A stretch of 64,000 nucleotides of DNA, taken from positions 248,001-312,000 of the forward strand of contig JAWWNJ010000133.1 of assembly GCA_037176885.1 (NCBI GenBank). Reading direction: 5' to 3'. The notes beneath the pieces were generated by a model. The model made no database searches, was not told the origin of the DNA, and saw nothing but the letters and a program-made list of their open reading frames with translations. Source of the DNA: Favolaschia claudopus. Lineage: Eukaryota; Basidiomycota; Agaricomycetes; Agaricales; Mycenaceae. Shown in pieces: positions 1-9,240 of this stretch (its first letter is position 1; each line of letters starts with the position of its first letter). Position numbers and translations under genes: made by a program.

Positions 1-317
1 CGTAAGTTCCTTGCCTAATTAACGGCTAAGTCAATTAACCAAGACGCTTGACAGGTCCCCGCTTTGGCCGGGTGATGTTCCCTTACGCTTTCCTTCACCT
101 TCACATACAGTCGATCATGGAGACTATTTGGGAGGAGACTTATATGGCCCGCTGCGACCAAGTCAAGCGTCGTATTGACGCAGCTAAGTCTACCGCCGAG
201 ACTGCCCATCTCCGTACCTATTTTGACCGCCTTGGGTTTGGCGCAATTGCCTACCGATGGCTAAGCCACAGGCACTGTGTCCTACGTCTCCAAGAGATTT
301 GCCGAGGGGAAGCTTAA
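1..317 (+). CDS. Last exon of a spliced cargo gene, 5' part outside window
   Basis: The window opens on a GTAAGT donor at 2-7. The matching acceptor (CCAAG) ends at 43, and the final exon runs 44-317 with TAA at 315-317. It encodes about 90 residues with a basic, helix-prone middle (around DQVKRRIDAAKST) and no motif I recognise. It precedes the Zn2Cys6-like gene on the same strand by 216 bp and is the first of three plus-strand genes lying opposite to pol. Product unknown; reading frame and splice site are consistent but only one exon is visible. Confidence 0.5.
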
Positions 318-532
318 TTAATTGGTCTTTAGTTTACCCAGCCGCTCGTTCTAGTTTAGCCCAGACCCTCCTGTATCTTATCCGGTATTTCGGTTATAGA
401 TCCAAGGTGATCGAATTTAACTTTTGAGACAGCTCGGAGGGGTCGAATCGTCAGCGATCCACTTTTATTTAGGTGGACTTCTGCCTTTTCGTCTCCCAAT
501 TAATTCTTCTTCCCTTCTTCTAATCTTTCTGT

Positions 533-1637
533 ATGGCCCCAACTGCCGATTCTACTCTACTCGACGTTGCCGCGCAGGTCGTTGGCTTAAACGAGCCTGG
601 CCCAGCTACAGTGGTGGATTTCTTGTTGATGCTCCAGGAGCGCCGTGTAAGTCTTAGCTTCGCTATTCTGAAGCCCAAGTCTCTGGCTAACTCCCCCACT
701 CTTCTAGCCTAAGCGTCCCTGCGGTAATTGCGTCAACGCAGGTATCCTCTGCACTCCCACTCGCGCTGGGACTGGTTGCCGCGAGTGCACCCTTCAACTC
801 TACTCCACTTGCGAGTTCATGGACGTTAATCGTTTTGTCGAGGAGCACGAGAAAGGCTTGGCCACTTTTATGCGTAGCCATAGTACGTCTTTCTCTTGTT
901 CTTTTACCCAACGCTGGATTAACCTCCGTTTCGTCTAACTAGAGCGCAAGCCCAATCCCGATGGTCTAGCCAAGTGGCGCCGTTGGTCGTCGCTTATGAT
1001 CTATGCTGGCCAGATCTTTCCGGCTCACGCTAACCTCGACTTGGTCGCTACTCATACGGCTTATTTCCACATCTTGGGCCGTCTTCCTCTCGACTCGCTC
1101 TCCGTTATCTTGTCAGTCATCGAGACTTCCCTTCCTGGCCGAGTTCCCATCAGCACTATTTTGCGTACTTTGGTTACTCGTAAGCGCGCTGCCCTGGAGG
1201 CGGCTGATCCAGATATTCCTTGGATCGCACCCCTTCCTATGGGACCGACGGACTCTCCTCACCAAGCTAGGATTTTCCCTTTAACCAACACTCGCGTTAA
1301 TCCTGACCCCGTCGCTGGCCCATCTATCCAGGGCGTTATGCCCGATGGTTCGAGTGCAGCTTTTAACTGGTCCACCCTCGCTTCACTCATCAACGACCAG
1401 TACAAAGACGACATCCCCGTTCGGTCGCCTCGTTCCATCCTTAACGGTCCTGACCCTGACTTAGCCGAGGGCTCCGTGTCTATTTTTGTCGACACTAGCC
1501 TTAGTGCTGTCGGAGGTTCTTTCGTTCGCGAGCAGCTAACTAAAGAGTCCACCAGTGAGAAGGATCTCATCTCTTCGGTGCTTGACTGCGTTGATACCGC
1601 CCTTATCTTTGGGGAGGACGCCGCCAGCGACTTTTAG
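533..1637 (+). CDS. Zn2Cys6-like cluster protein carried in the Gypsy element (327 aa, 3 exons)
   Basis: Exons 533-646, 708-882 and 943-1637 join in frame (donors GTAAGT and GTACGT, acceptors TTCTAG and AACTAG) and end at TAG 1635-1637. Residues 43-73 contain six cysteines spaced C-x2-C-x6-C-x8-C-x2-C-x7-C, which matches the fungal binuclear zinc cluster pattern; that family normally binds DNA and regulates transcription. A basic stretch (RRPKRP) precedes the first cysteine and another (KRKPNPDGLAKWRR) follows the cluster. The remaining 230 residues match nothing I recognise. The ATG at 533 is the first one in frame with the cysteine exon. The gene runs opposite to pol and keeps two spliceosomal introns. 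Its role may be transcriptional control or nucleic-acid binding for the element; this is inference. Confidence 0.65.
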
Positions 1638-2306
1638 ATATCTTAGCTCGATAGACGATTTAGTTAGTAGGATGTTTGTATGGCCTTTTCACAATTAAAC
1701 GTAGTTTATCTTGTGAATCGTCTGGCTTTATCCACCTGAGGTCATAAGCTCTAGCTAAGCTGTTTGATTTGACAGATTGTGTCAGTCTAGCCGCTGTCAT
1801 GACCTCACTTCTTAATTAAGCCGACTGGATGATGCGCTCATCTAATTAGCCCGATTTTATGATCGATCTAACTAGACTGTTCGCAGGGGTCGTCCTGAGG
1901 TGCCGACAAGCACTTCGTTAAGGTGGGGCGTCTTAGCCGGTGATTCTGAGCCAGTCTTTTCTTAGCCTAACTCCGAATTGTTTATCCAGCGTCCGCTTGG
2001 CCTTAACCACACTTGTTCGCGCCATGCCCAGGCTCTTTGATTTGCAAAATAGGGAAGGGTTCCTGATCACAAAAACGCTTCATCCCTTAGCTACTGTCAG
2101 ACGTTGCTTTAATTTAATTCTGACGGAGCTCCGTAGGATCAGGGAAAGTTCGAAAATTCCGCCTGATTAACCGCAGTCTCACTCCCCCATTTTTAAATTA
2201 CAACTGTCCCAGTTGCTAGACAATGGGCGAGCTATTTAAGCACTATTCCCCTTATGTCCCTCTTTCAGTATCGTATCCACTTCTCTTCTCGTCCTCTATT
2301 TCGACA
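1638..2306. other. Spacer between two plus-strand cargo genes
   Basis: This 669-bp CTAG/TTAA-rich spacer has only short fragmentary ORFs. It should contain the 3' end of the Zn2Cys6-like gene and the promoter of the next gene. I see no clear TATA box or repeat beyond scattered TTAATTAAG and CTAGCC words that also occur elsewhere in the element. Confidence 0.4.
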
Positions 2307-3778
2307 ATGTCTGCCGAAACTGCTTCTGAGACTATCCCTGCGGAAATCGCCAACCTCTGGAAGGTTGTAGAGGAGAACATCACGCTCACGATGTCCTGCA
2401 ATTTCCCAGCCCATCTCCCTCATCGAACGTTGCAACTCTTCGAACAGACAGCGGAGCATATGGTGCGTCTTAGCCAGATTAACCCGTTAATTAGTTAACT
2501 GATTAACCTTTCCAAGGCCTCCTTATTCCCTTATCCCAAAGTCGTCGCACCCATTCTCCCTATTTACGACGCCTTCTTTCGCTATCAGAACAAATTCCGT
2601 CAATTTTGGTCGACACAGGACAAGAAGAGTCCCATCCCTTCCTCCATTGAAGCGGTGTTCGCCTATATCGAGGAGCTTCAGAAGGTCCGTAATCGTTTGC
2701 GTGCCAACAAGGCTGCCGCCGAGCAAGACGCGCGCGAGAGAGGCCGTCAGGAGAAGGAGGAGGCTCTTAAAGAGGCTAACCAGGCTCCGTCTCGCAAGGT
2801 GTGTTCCAGCTAGCCGTCTCTTGTTTTCGTTATTTAAGCCCCACCCTTCCGTTAGTCTCGCAGCAAGAAGAAGAAGTCCGCCCCCGACGTCCATGACACC
2901 GAGGACGAGGTAGAGATTATCGCGGAGGCCCTTCCCGAGGAAGACGTCGCCATGGACGACGCATCCGTTGTGGGCTGTCCTTTACCCGTCTTAACCTTTC
3001 CCTTATTAACCGTCACATTATATAATAGGACGCCTCCACCGAACCCATCGATGAAGAGGCTTTTATGGCAGAAATCGACGCTATCGAGAACGCTGGCAAG
3101 GGTAAAGCTAAGACTCCAGTTAAATCCCTGGTACGTTCGCTAAGCCACGACGTGTTCCCATTTTGTTTAACTATCCTTTGTCTTAGCCCAAAATCCCCAA
3201 GTCTAAACCAGCTCCTCGTCCTGAGACAGTACGCATTCCTTATATTCGCATTGCCCGCCTTAACCGTAGCGCCCGTGTTTACCACAAGGCTATGAAGGTC
3301 ATTAGCAAGACGAATCCCAAGGAGGCTGCCCAGGTCGCTAGCGAGGTACCCCAGTCTAGCCGCAAGCGCCGCCGCGCTAATTCCTTCGTCGAGGCTAACC
3401 CATCTCCTCAGGGTCAGTCTCCATTTCTCGCATTCAGTTCTAGCTGAGTGCTTCATCGGTTTATCTAGTGTCTGAGCAAGGCAGCGGTTCTGCCAAAGAC
3501 ATTATCGCGCATGCCCAGAAGCTCGTTATTCACAAGCCTGCACATATTAGCGATGCCGCGCTTATCCGTGCTGAATACGAGAACCGCTCCGAGTTTGGCT
3601 TCATTATTCATCGCTTGGAATATTTTGGCTTTATAGCCGAGCAACTTGTTAATGAACAGGAGCGACTGGTGGCCCTGCTGGCCGAGCGCGGCCTTAAGGC
3701 AAGCGACACCCGCCCTTCCAGGTATGTTTCCTTTGCTTTGACGCAACAGCTATTTGTGCTAACTTTTCTATTAGCTAG
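2307..3778 (+). CDS. Charged multi-exon cargo protein of the Gypsy element (about 378 aa, 7 exons)
   Basis: Exons 2307-2462, 2517-2798, 2856-2969, 3029-3130, 3187-3412, 3469-3721 and 3775-3778 join in one frame. Each intron is 50-60 bp with GT and AG ends, and TAG completes the last exon. The protein opens with an acidic/hydrophobic region and has a long charged helix-prone segment near residues 110-145 (RANKAAAEQDARERGRQEKE). A lysine run (SRSKKKK) follows, then acidic blocks and a possible nuclear signal (SRKRRRA). No family recognised. It converges on integrase: its stop lies about 140 bp from the integrase stop on the other strand. A conventional single-gene reading is broken by stops in several introns, so splicing is required. 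Exon 3 donor (2967 or 2970) and the last tiny exon are the least certain parts. Confidence 0.6.
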
Positions 3779-3921
3779 ACAAAGTCCGCCGTTGTTTGTA
3801 CGCGTCTCCGCTCAGTTCCAGTCAAACTCCATACCGTCTTTACTCTATCCACACCCACTGTCCTTACGAGAATTACCAGTTTGCCGTTGCGTTTATTTGA
3901 CCGTCCGAGTGACTTCAGTAG

Positions 3922-5043
3922 CTAAACGTTTATCCGTTTGGACCTTCTTGGATTGTCCGATGTCCAATTGGTATTTAACTTGTCTAAGTCCTCATCGTCT
4001 TCGCTTGGCTCTGGTTCTTCCTCAGATAGGTCAGCCTCATCCGTTTGTTCCCAGTCTGGGTTCAAATGAATCCTGTCGAATTGTAGGTCTTTCCCTTTGT
4101 ATTCGACAGTATTTTCTTCAGACTCGGCCAACTCATCTAACTCTGCCGAAGTCATGTCGATTAGTTCTTCGATATTACCGGGTAAGTCTAACTTTTCCCT
4201 AGCTAAGAACGGCACAACTCTGAACTTCGCCAGTTTTCCTCTGAACATTGCCCCATTCATTTCGCAGCAAAGGTACGCTCCATTTCTAGTCCGTCTTACT
4301 ACTACCATAGGTCCGAGAAACCGCGGATCCATTTTGGAGTTAAGCGATTTTTCAACCGTGGTATTCCTGACTAAGACTAGATCACCAGGATCAAAGTTGT
4401 AATCTTTAATCGTTTTATAGTGAATTCGAGCGTATCTTTCTGCAGCAATGACTTTCTCCTGGTTTACCCTATCCCTCATTTCTTCAATGTGTTGGGTATG
4501 TTTAGCTAGAGCTTTTGCCCTTAAGCCAACGAGTTCCTCGGTGCTGATTATCTTTCCTGGATATTCAACTAGCCAAGTCGCTTCGTCCAAGTCCAGGGGA
4601 ATTGTAGGATGAGCACCTGTGACTGCAAAATAGGGAGAACACCCCAAGCCGCGCCGAGTAGTGATTCTATCGGCCCATAGGACCTGAGATAAAAACCAAA
4701 ACCATTTTCTAGCGTCGCCTCCAGTAGCTTTATATAGCGACTGTCTTATATCCCAATGTACCCTTTCAACAGGTCCATTTGCCTGGGAGTTATAAGGAGA
4801 GATTCTAATCCCAGCAATCCCATATTTGGAGTTAAGCCAAGCTATTGCCGCCAGGAATTGTCCAGCATTGTCGGATACTATCCAGGCCGGGCAACCCCAT
4901 CGGCAGATAATCTCCTCAAGCAGGAAGCGCCCTATCGCCTCTGCCGTATCTGAGCGTAAGGCTCTGGCTTCGAGATACCTAGTTAAAGAATCTCTAGCTG
5001 CAATTAAGAGCCTATGCCCGTTTGAAGGTACGCCCATTACCAT
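3922..5043 (-). CDS. Gypsy integrase core and C-terminus, N-terminally truncated
   Basis: The ORF from ATG 5043 to the stop at 3922 (373 aa) holds the retroviral-type integrase core. The catalytic triad can be seen as Asp in HVD just upstream of the ATG in the same frame (about 5056), Asp in SDNAGQF, and Glu in GPVERVH, 34 residues after the second Asp. The C-terminal part (PGDLVLVRNT and RKDRG-like FRGKLAKFRV region) resembles the usual beta-barrel/GPY-like tail; no chromodomain is evident. The HHCC zinc-binding domain expected before the core is absent. Family members integrate reverse-transcribed DNA into the nuclear genome. This copy would make only a partial protein. It converges with the charged cargo gene. 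Confidence 0.8.
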   Translation of the reverse strand: MVMGVPSNGHRLLIAARDSLTRYLEARALRSDTAEAIGRFLLEEIICRWGCPAWIVSDNAGQFLAAIAWLNSKYGIAGIRISPYNSQANGPVERVHWDIRQSLYKATGGDARKWFWFLSQVLWADRITTRRGLGCSPYFAVTGAHPTIPLDLDEATWLVEYPGKIISTEELVGLRAKALAKHTQHIEEMRDRVNQEKVIAAERYARIHYKTIKDYNFDPGDLVLVRNTTVEKSLNSKMDPRFLGPMVVVRRTRNGAYLCCEMNGAMFRGKLAKFRVVPFLAREKLDLPGNIEELIDMTSAELDELAESEENTVEYKGKDLQFDRIHLNPDWEQTDEADLSEEEPEPSEDDEDLDKLNTNWTSDNPRRSKRINV

Positions 5044-5048
5044 TACGT

Positions 5049-7760
5049 CTACGTGAATCTTTTGGAAGATACTAGGCGTGTAAAGAATTTCCTCGAGTAC
5101 GTTATAAAGCGCCTATATTGTTTATTGTTAAACTCTTCAGGTCGCTTCAGAGGGTCCTTAAACCACTCCTCTAGTAACTCCAGTTTTCTGTCCTGGTTCT
5201 TGGCAGACTCAGTCCTATGTTCCTCCGGATAATTTTCCCGCTTGGAAGGATCATATTTAAAATGTGAGTCGGGGAGCAGTTTTTCAGGTTCTTGGGTTTG
5301 GTCCATCAGATAGGCAGGGAATTTTAACCCCTCATCCTCATAGGCCTCTCTAACCCGTTTCCCTATCAATAACTCTCCCTTATACTCTTCTACGCAGTTC
5401 AAGCTAAACTGCTGTACAGCTTTGTCGAAAGAAGGGATTTCGCCCAGGTCGGGATATATTTCTTGGATATACCCTCCCCTTGTATCAATCTCTCTCTTGA
5501 ATTCTTCAAAGTCGTACGGTTGAGGAATGTCATATTCCCAGTCTTTATGATCTTCCGGAGGGGGATTGTCTTCGTAACCAAGCCCTGGATTAGGGTATTC
5601 TGGGTCTCCAGGTACTTTTCTACGTCTAGATAAACCATCTGGTGAAAATGTCAGACCTCTGACATGCTTAAGTTCGAAATGGAACATAAGAATCTGCTCT
5701 ATCCAGCGGTTTATTGTGGCGTTTGGTCCCATCCCTGGATTGTTCAACATGCCCTTTATATAGAGAGCATCTGTCTCTACAACCAGCTTTCGACAGCCAA
5801 GCAACCAATACTGCATATGGAGTAGGGCTCTTAATAAACCATACAATTCCCGTTTTGGCTGAGAGAATCTAGCTTCTCTATCGTTTAAGGGAATTGAGTC
5901 GAACTTAGCGTAATACTTCCTTTTGGGATCGTCGGGATCACATTGATAGCACTCTATCCCAACTGCCATCCAAGAAGTATCAACTGCCAGGACTATGCTG
6001 CTTTCCCATTCGTAGTTTAGAGGTTTCAGAGCTTCGCAATGTCTAACCGCGTACTTGATTAAGTCCATCGATTTTTGCTCTAACTCTCCCCAGTTAAACA
6101 TAATATCCGCCCTAAGTAGCATGGTTAAGGGTTTGGACATTACTGAGTAAGCTCTGATGAACATCCGCATAGTCCCAACGACTCCCAGAAATTGTCTAAC
6201 TTCCGAGACCGTTTCAAGCGGCGGCCACCTTTCAATGACGCCTATCCTATCCTCAGATGGTCTCCTTCCTTCGAATGAGCAAATATGCCCAACCACAGGA
6301 AATTCATCTTTGCAAAGGATGGCTTTAGTCCCCGAAAAGGTACCTCCACAATATTTGATCCTCTGTATAACTCTGTTTAAGTTATGCAGATGCTCCCAGA
6401 CAAAGCGTCTTATCCCAGGGTTCCCTTTAATCGTCTCATATATTCCTTTTAAGTTTAGATAGCGAGTTCCAGGCCCTCGGATAGGAACATCGTCTATGTA
6501 TGGAATAGCGACATGGGGTATTTCATCCCTCAGAATAAATGTTACATCGTCGTGGAAAATGGGTACCGAGTTAGTCCAGCCTTGTGGTAAGTTAACTAGT
6601 CTGTGAGCTCCGAATGGAGTCTGGAACGTAGTGAAGTCCCTCGAGCTTTCAGCTAAATCTCTATGGTCATACCCAGAGTATAAATCTAACACAGCACCGC
6701 AGGCTCTGCCCGCGAAGTGGTTAGCTAACTCATCCGTTGCCGGTGGAATCCCAGAATGGGCAATAGTGACCGCGTTTAGAGGTTCTAAGGCATGGACTAG
6801 TCGAATAGACTTCCCATCCTTCTTGATCACCCCAAAGAATTTTGAGCGGTAAGACGAATTAGACGGTTCGTAAACTCCCGCGTCTATTTTCTTCTTGATT
6901 ACCCGACAGAATTCTTCTAACTGGCCCCTGGGTATGGGTATGCTCTTTTCTACCCAGACTTTGTGTTCCACTACGGGCATCTCGACTGGCGGGAAGAAAT
7001 CATGCCTAAAGCACCCTCTTTCAGAATCATCCCAGGCGAAGGCAGCTTCTTGAATCATCATTAAATAATGTAGCAGCTTCCTTTCTTCTGGCCAAAGAAA
7101 GTCTCCTTCGTGGATGCTATCTATGATCTCTTTTCGCTCAGCCGTGTATTTCCCAGACGGAGTAAAATCCGGCGGATTAGGTATTAATTCCGGCATTCCC
7201 TCCAGGGGGTTGCCTAGAATTTGCCTCTTGATCCTATATTGCTCTGGTAGGTCCCCGTATATTGGCCTAGTCTTCAGAGCAACTGGTTTATATTTCTTTC
7301 CAGCAAATACTTGGACAAGTTTTTCTTTCTTGACCCATGTCCATTGCGAACAGGTCAAATCCTCTTTTGGAGGAGATATGAAGTCTATCTTCTCACAACA
7401 GAGGCACCTATGCGTTGGTTCAAACTCGTGGGCTGGTTTCTTGTCTACTTCCTCTACCATAGGTCTGATCCCAAATTCCTTAGGTAGGTGTTCTTCGAAC
7501 TGGAGTATCTGATATCCAGACCCATCCGTTTTTCTAACCGGTTTACTAGTCTCTTGTTTAATCCACTGATTAAGTAAAACTGAAGCTTCTATATCCTCGT
7601 TTAACTCGTCACAGCTTTTAGAGGCTAATAAATACGCAAGGGTTATGTCTGATTCCTTAAACGAGTTGCCGTTGCGGGGTGGAAGGTAGCCTTGTATCTC
7701 CATTTCCCCTACCGAGTTAAACCCCACTTGTATTGCTACCTCTTCTCCTTGATTAATCAA
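5049..7760 (-). CDS. Gypsy reverse transcriptase-RNase H polyprotein segment (about 903 aa)
   Basis: This open frame contains the RT palm motif YIDD (in AIPYIDDVPI, about 6480-6510), the LPQGW motif before it, and an RNase H domain with LAVDTSW and the catalytic ETD in KLVVETDALYI. It has no ATG at its 5' end: the first possible codon, TTG at 7760-7758, overlaps the protease stop TGA by two bases. Expression therefore needs a -1 shift or re-initiation; the frame is also open upstream of TTG. The 3' end runs out of frame into integrase and stops at 5049-5051 after ...FTRLVSSKRFT. Function: copying the element RNA into DNA and degrading the RNA strand, in particles made of Gag. Confidence 0.85.
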   Translation of the reverse strand: MINQGEEVAIQVGFNSVGEMEIQGYLPPRNGNSFKESDITLAYLLASKSCDELNEDIEASVLLNQWIKQETSKPVRKTDGSGYQILQFEEHLPKEFGIRPMVEEVDKKPAHEFEPTHRCLCCEKIDFISPPKEDLTCSQWTWVKKEKLVQVFAGKKYKPVALKTRPIYGDLPEQYRIKRQILGNPLEGMPELIPNPPDFTPSGKYTAERKEIIDSIHEGDFLWPEERKLLHYLMMIQEAAFAWDDSERGCFRHDFFPPVEMPVVEHKVWVEKSIPIPRGQLEEFCRVIKKKIDAGVYEPSNSSYRSKFFGVIKKDGKSIRLVHALEPLNAVTIAHSGIPPATDELANHFAGRACGAVLDLYSGYDHRDLAESSRDFTTFQTPFGAHRLVNLPQGWTNSVPIFHDDVTFILRDEIPHVAIPYIDDVPIRGPGTRYLNLKGIYETIKGNPGIRRFVWEHLHNLNRVIQRIKYCGGTFSGTKAILCKDEFPVVGHICSFEGRRPSEDRIGVIERWPPLETVSEVRQFLGVVGTMRMFIRAYSVMSKPLTMLLRADIMFNWGELEQKSMDLIKYAVRHCEALKPLNYEWESSIVLAVDTSWMAVGIECYQCDPDDPKRKYYAKFDSIPLNDREARFSQPKRELYGLLRALLHMQYWLLGCRKLVVETDALYIKGMLNNPGMGPNATINRWIEQILMFHFELKHVRGLTFSPDGLSRRRKVPGDPEYPNPGLGYEDNPPPEDHKDWEYDIPQPYDFEEFKREIDTRGGYIQEIYPDLGEIPSFDKAVQQFSLNCVEEYKGELLIGKRVREAYEDEGLKFPAYLMDQTQEPEKLLPDSHFKYDPSKRENYPEEHRTESAKNQDRKLELLEEWFKDPLKRPEEFNNKQYRRFITYSRKFFTRLVSSKRFT

Positions 7761-9229
7761 GTCATCGAAGGGGCTTGAAAACCCTGAGCTGTACTGCCCG
7801 GGTTATCTTGCGTAACTTTACCACTGCTTCCACCGCCTGATTCCAGGACAGTTTCAACCGTGGGAGGTTTGTACGTTCCTCGCGCCCATGTGACCATTGT
7901 AGCGCGTTTAAACGTAATCGGATCCGTAATGGTGATGGTGCATTCTCCATCTGGTTCATTCTGGGACGAAGCTCTAGTTAAGACTTCGAAGGGTCTCCCC
8001 AGCAAAATCTCATAGGCTGGGTTCTCCATTATATGCACCTGAAGGCGAGCCACAATATCTCCAAAACGGAACAACACGTTCTTGGCTAAACCAACCGACT
8101 TTTTATAAGTCAGATTAGCTGCTTGCATGGTAATTACAACACTTGGATCCCAGGTTAGTCCTAGCCGCTCAGCCGTAGCTTTAGCCATGGACACAATCTG
8201 AGAGCCACTGTCAACTACCGCTTCTACCCGTTCCTTGCCTTCAATTACAGGGAACATTACCCTTATAGGTTCCGAATCGTTTGCTACATAGTTTTCCGCC
8301 AAGGTTTGGTAGATTTGTTTTGGAGCTTCATCCGCCCTAAATGAGTTGTAATATTCAACTACTGGGTCCGTGATGATTAAAGCCCCTTCAGGTATTCCTT
8401 CCTCATTCGGTGGAGCTATAATTAAGCTTTCAAACACTTCAACCGTGGCTACATCCACAGCATCGTAATCTAGCTTTAATCCCTCCTCTCCGTTTAAGTC
8501 AGAGAATAAGTCTACCTCTTGAACAAGAAAGTCTTTGGCTATCTTCGGCTTAACATAAGGTACCCTGACCTTAGTGGCCTTTATCTTCACCTCTTTAGAC
8601 ACAGCGGGGCTTACCGCTAGAAGTTCTTTCTGGGTCATGGTAATAGGTAGATTCCCACACCTTTCGGCGAGGTCTTTAGCTATTCCTGGGTCTACAGTTC
8701 GACTTTCTAAATGATATGCCTTATCTACTGGCCTGGGTATATTAACTGTAACAGTTGGAGGAAGCGGAGGTGAAGAATCTTTTGTCTGGCTAGACTCTGC
8801 CTCTTTTATTAAATCGCTCATCTCCTCGGGTAGTGATTCTTGAGAAGTCTGGCTAGGTTGCGAGGCAGGGTTCAATTGTCTTTCAACCCATTCTCCAACT
8901 AAAGTCTTAACTATCTCGAAAATCCCTTGACTTCTACCCGACCAAGTCCAGTTTTTAGCATCACTGACATGGTTAAGCGATTTGAATGGTTCCTCTAACC
9001 CAACAATTTTTGGTAGGAAGGGTCTTAAGGTCTCTAGGAAAACTTTCAACTCCTTCTGATTAGTTGGCTCTGGCCAATCTTTTAGCCGAGCTATAAACAT
9101 CCCCATATCTTGCTCCAATTCATCTATGAACTTTACTCGCCAATTTTTATTCTTGTCTGATTCGCTAGCCTTTTCTCGGTTCTCCGGAGGCCTGGCTGGT
9201 GGTCTAACGGGTATTTCCACCGCCTCCAT
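7757..9229 (-). CDS. Gypsy aspartic protease ORF (490 aa)
   Basis: The ORF starts at ATG 9229, 11 bp past the gag stop, and ends at TGA 7759-7757, overlapping the RT frame. A DSG active-site triplet lies in AVVDSGSQIVSMA (near residue 337), followed about 70 residues later by ILLGRPF, the second signature of retropepsin-like proteases. The N-terminal 300 residues are acidic and proline/serine-rich without recognised domains. Retropepsins act as dimers to cut Gag and Pol. A separate ORF for protease with its own ATG, rather than fusion to RT, is notable for Gypsy elements. Confidence 0.8.
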   Translation of the reverse strand: MEAVEIPVRPPARPPENREKASESDKNKNWRVKFIDELEQDMGMFIARLKDWPEPTNQKELKVFLETLRPFLPKIVGLEEPFKSLNHVSDAKNWTWSGRSQGIFEIVKTLVGEWVERQLNPASQPSQTSQESLPEEMSDLIKEAESSQTKDSSPPLPPTVTVNIPRPVDKAYHLESRTVDPGIAKDLAERCGNLPITMTQKELLAVSPAVSKEVKIKATKVRVPYVKPKIAKDFLVQEVDLFSDLNGEEGLKLDYDAVDVATVEVFESLIIAPPNEEGIPEGALIITDPVVEYYNSFRADEAPKQIYQTLAENYVANDSEPIRVMFPVIEGKERVEAVVDSGSQIVSMAKATAERLGLTWDPSVVITMQAANLTYKKSVGLAKNVLFRFGDIVARLQVHIMENPAYEILLGRPFEVLTRASSQNEPDGECTITITDPITFKRATMVTWARGTYKPPTVETVLESGGGSSGKVTQDNPGSTAQGFQAPSMT

Positions 9230-9240
9230 CCTCGAACGCT

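Noticed and set aside
3775..4202. Continuation of the charged cargo ORF through to 4202
   Set aside because: The extension reads through a GTATGT...TTAG intron into sequence antisense to integrase; splicing gives an immediate stop at 3778.
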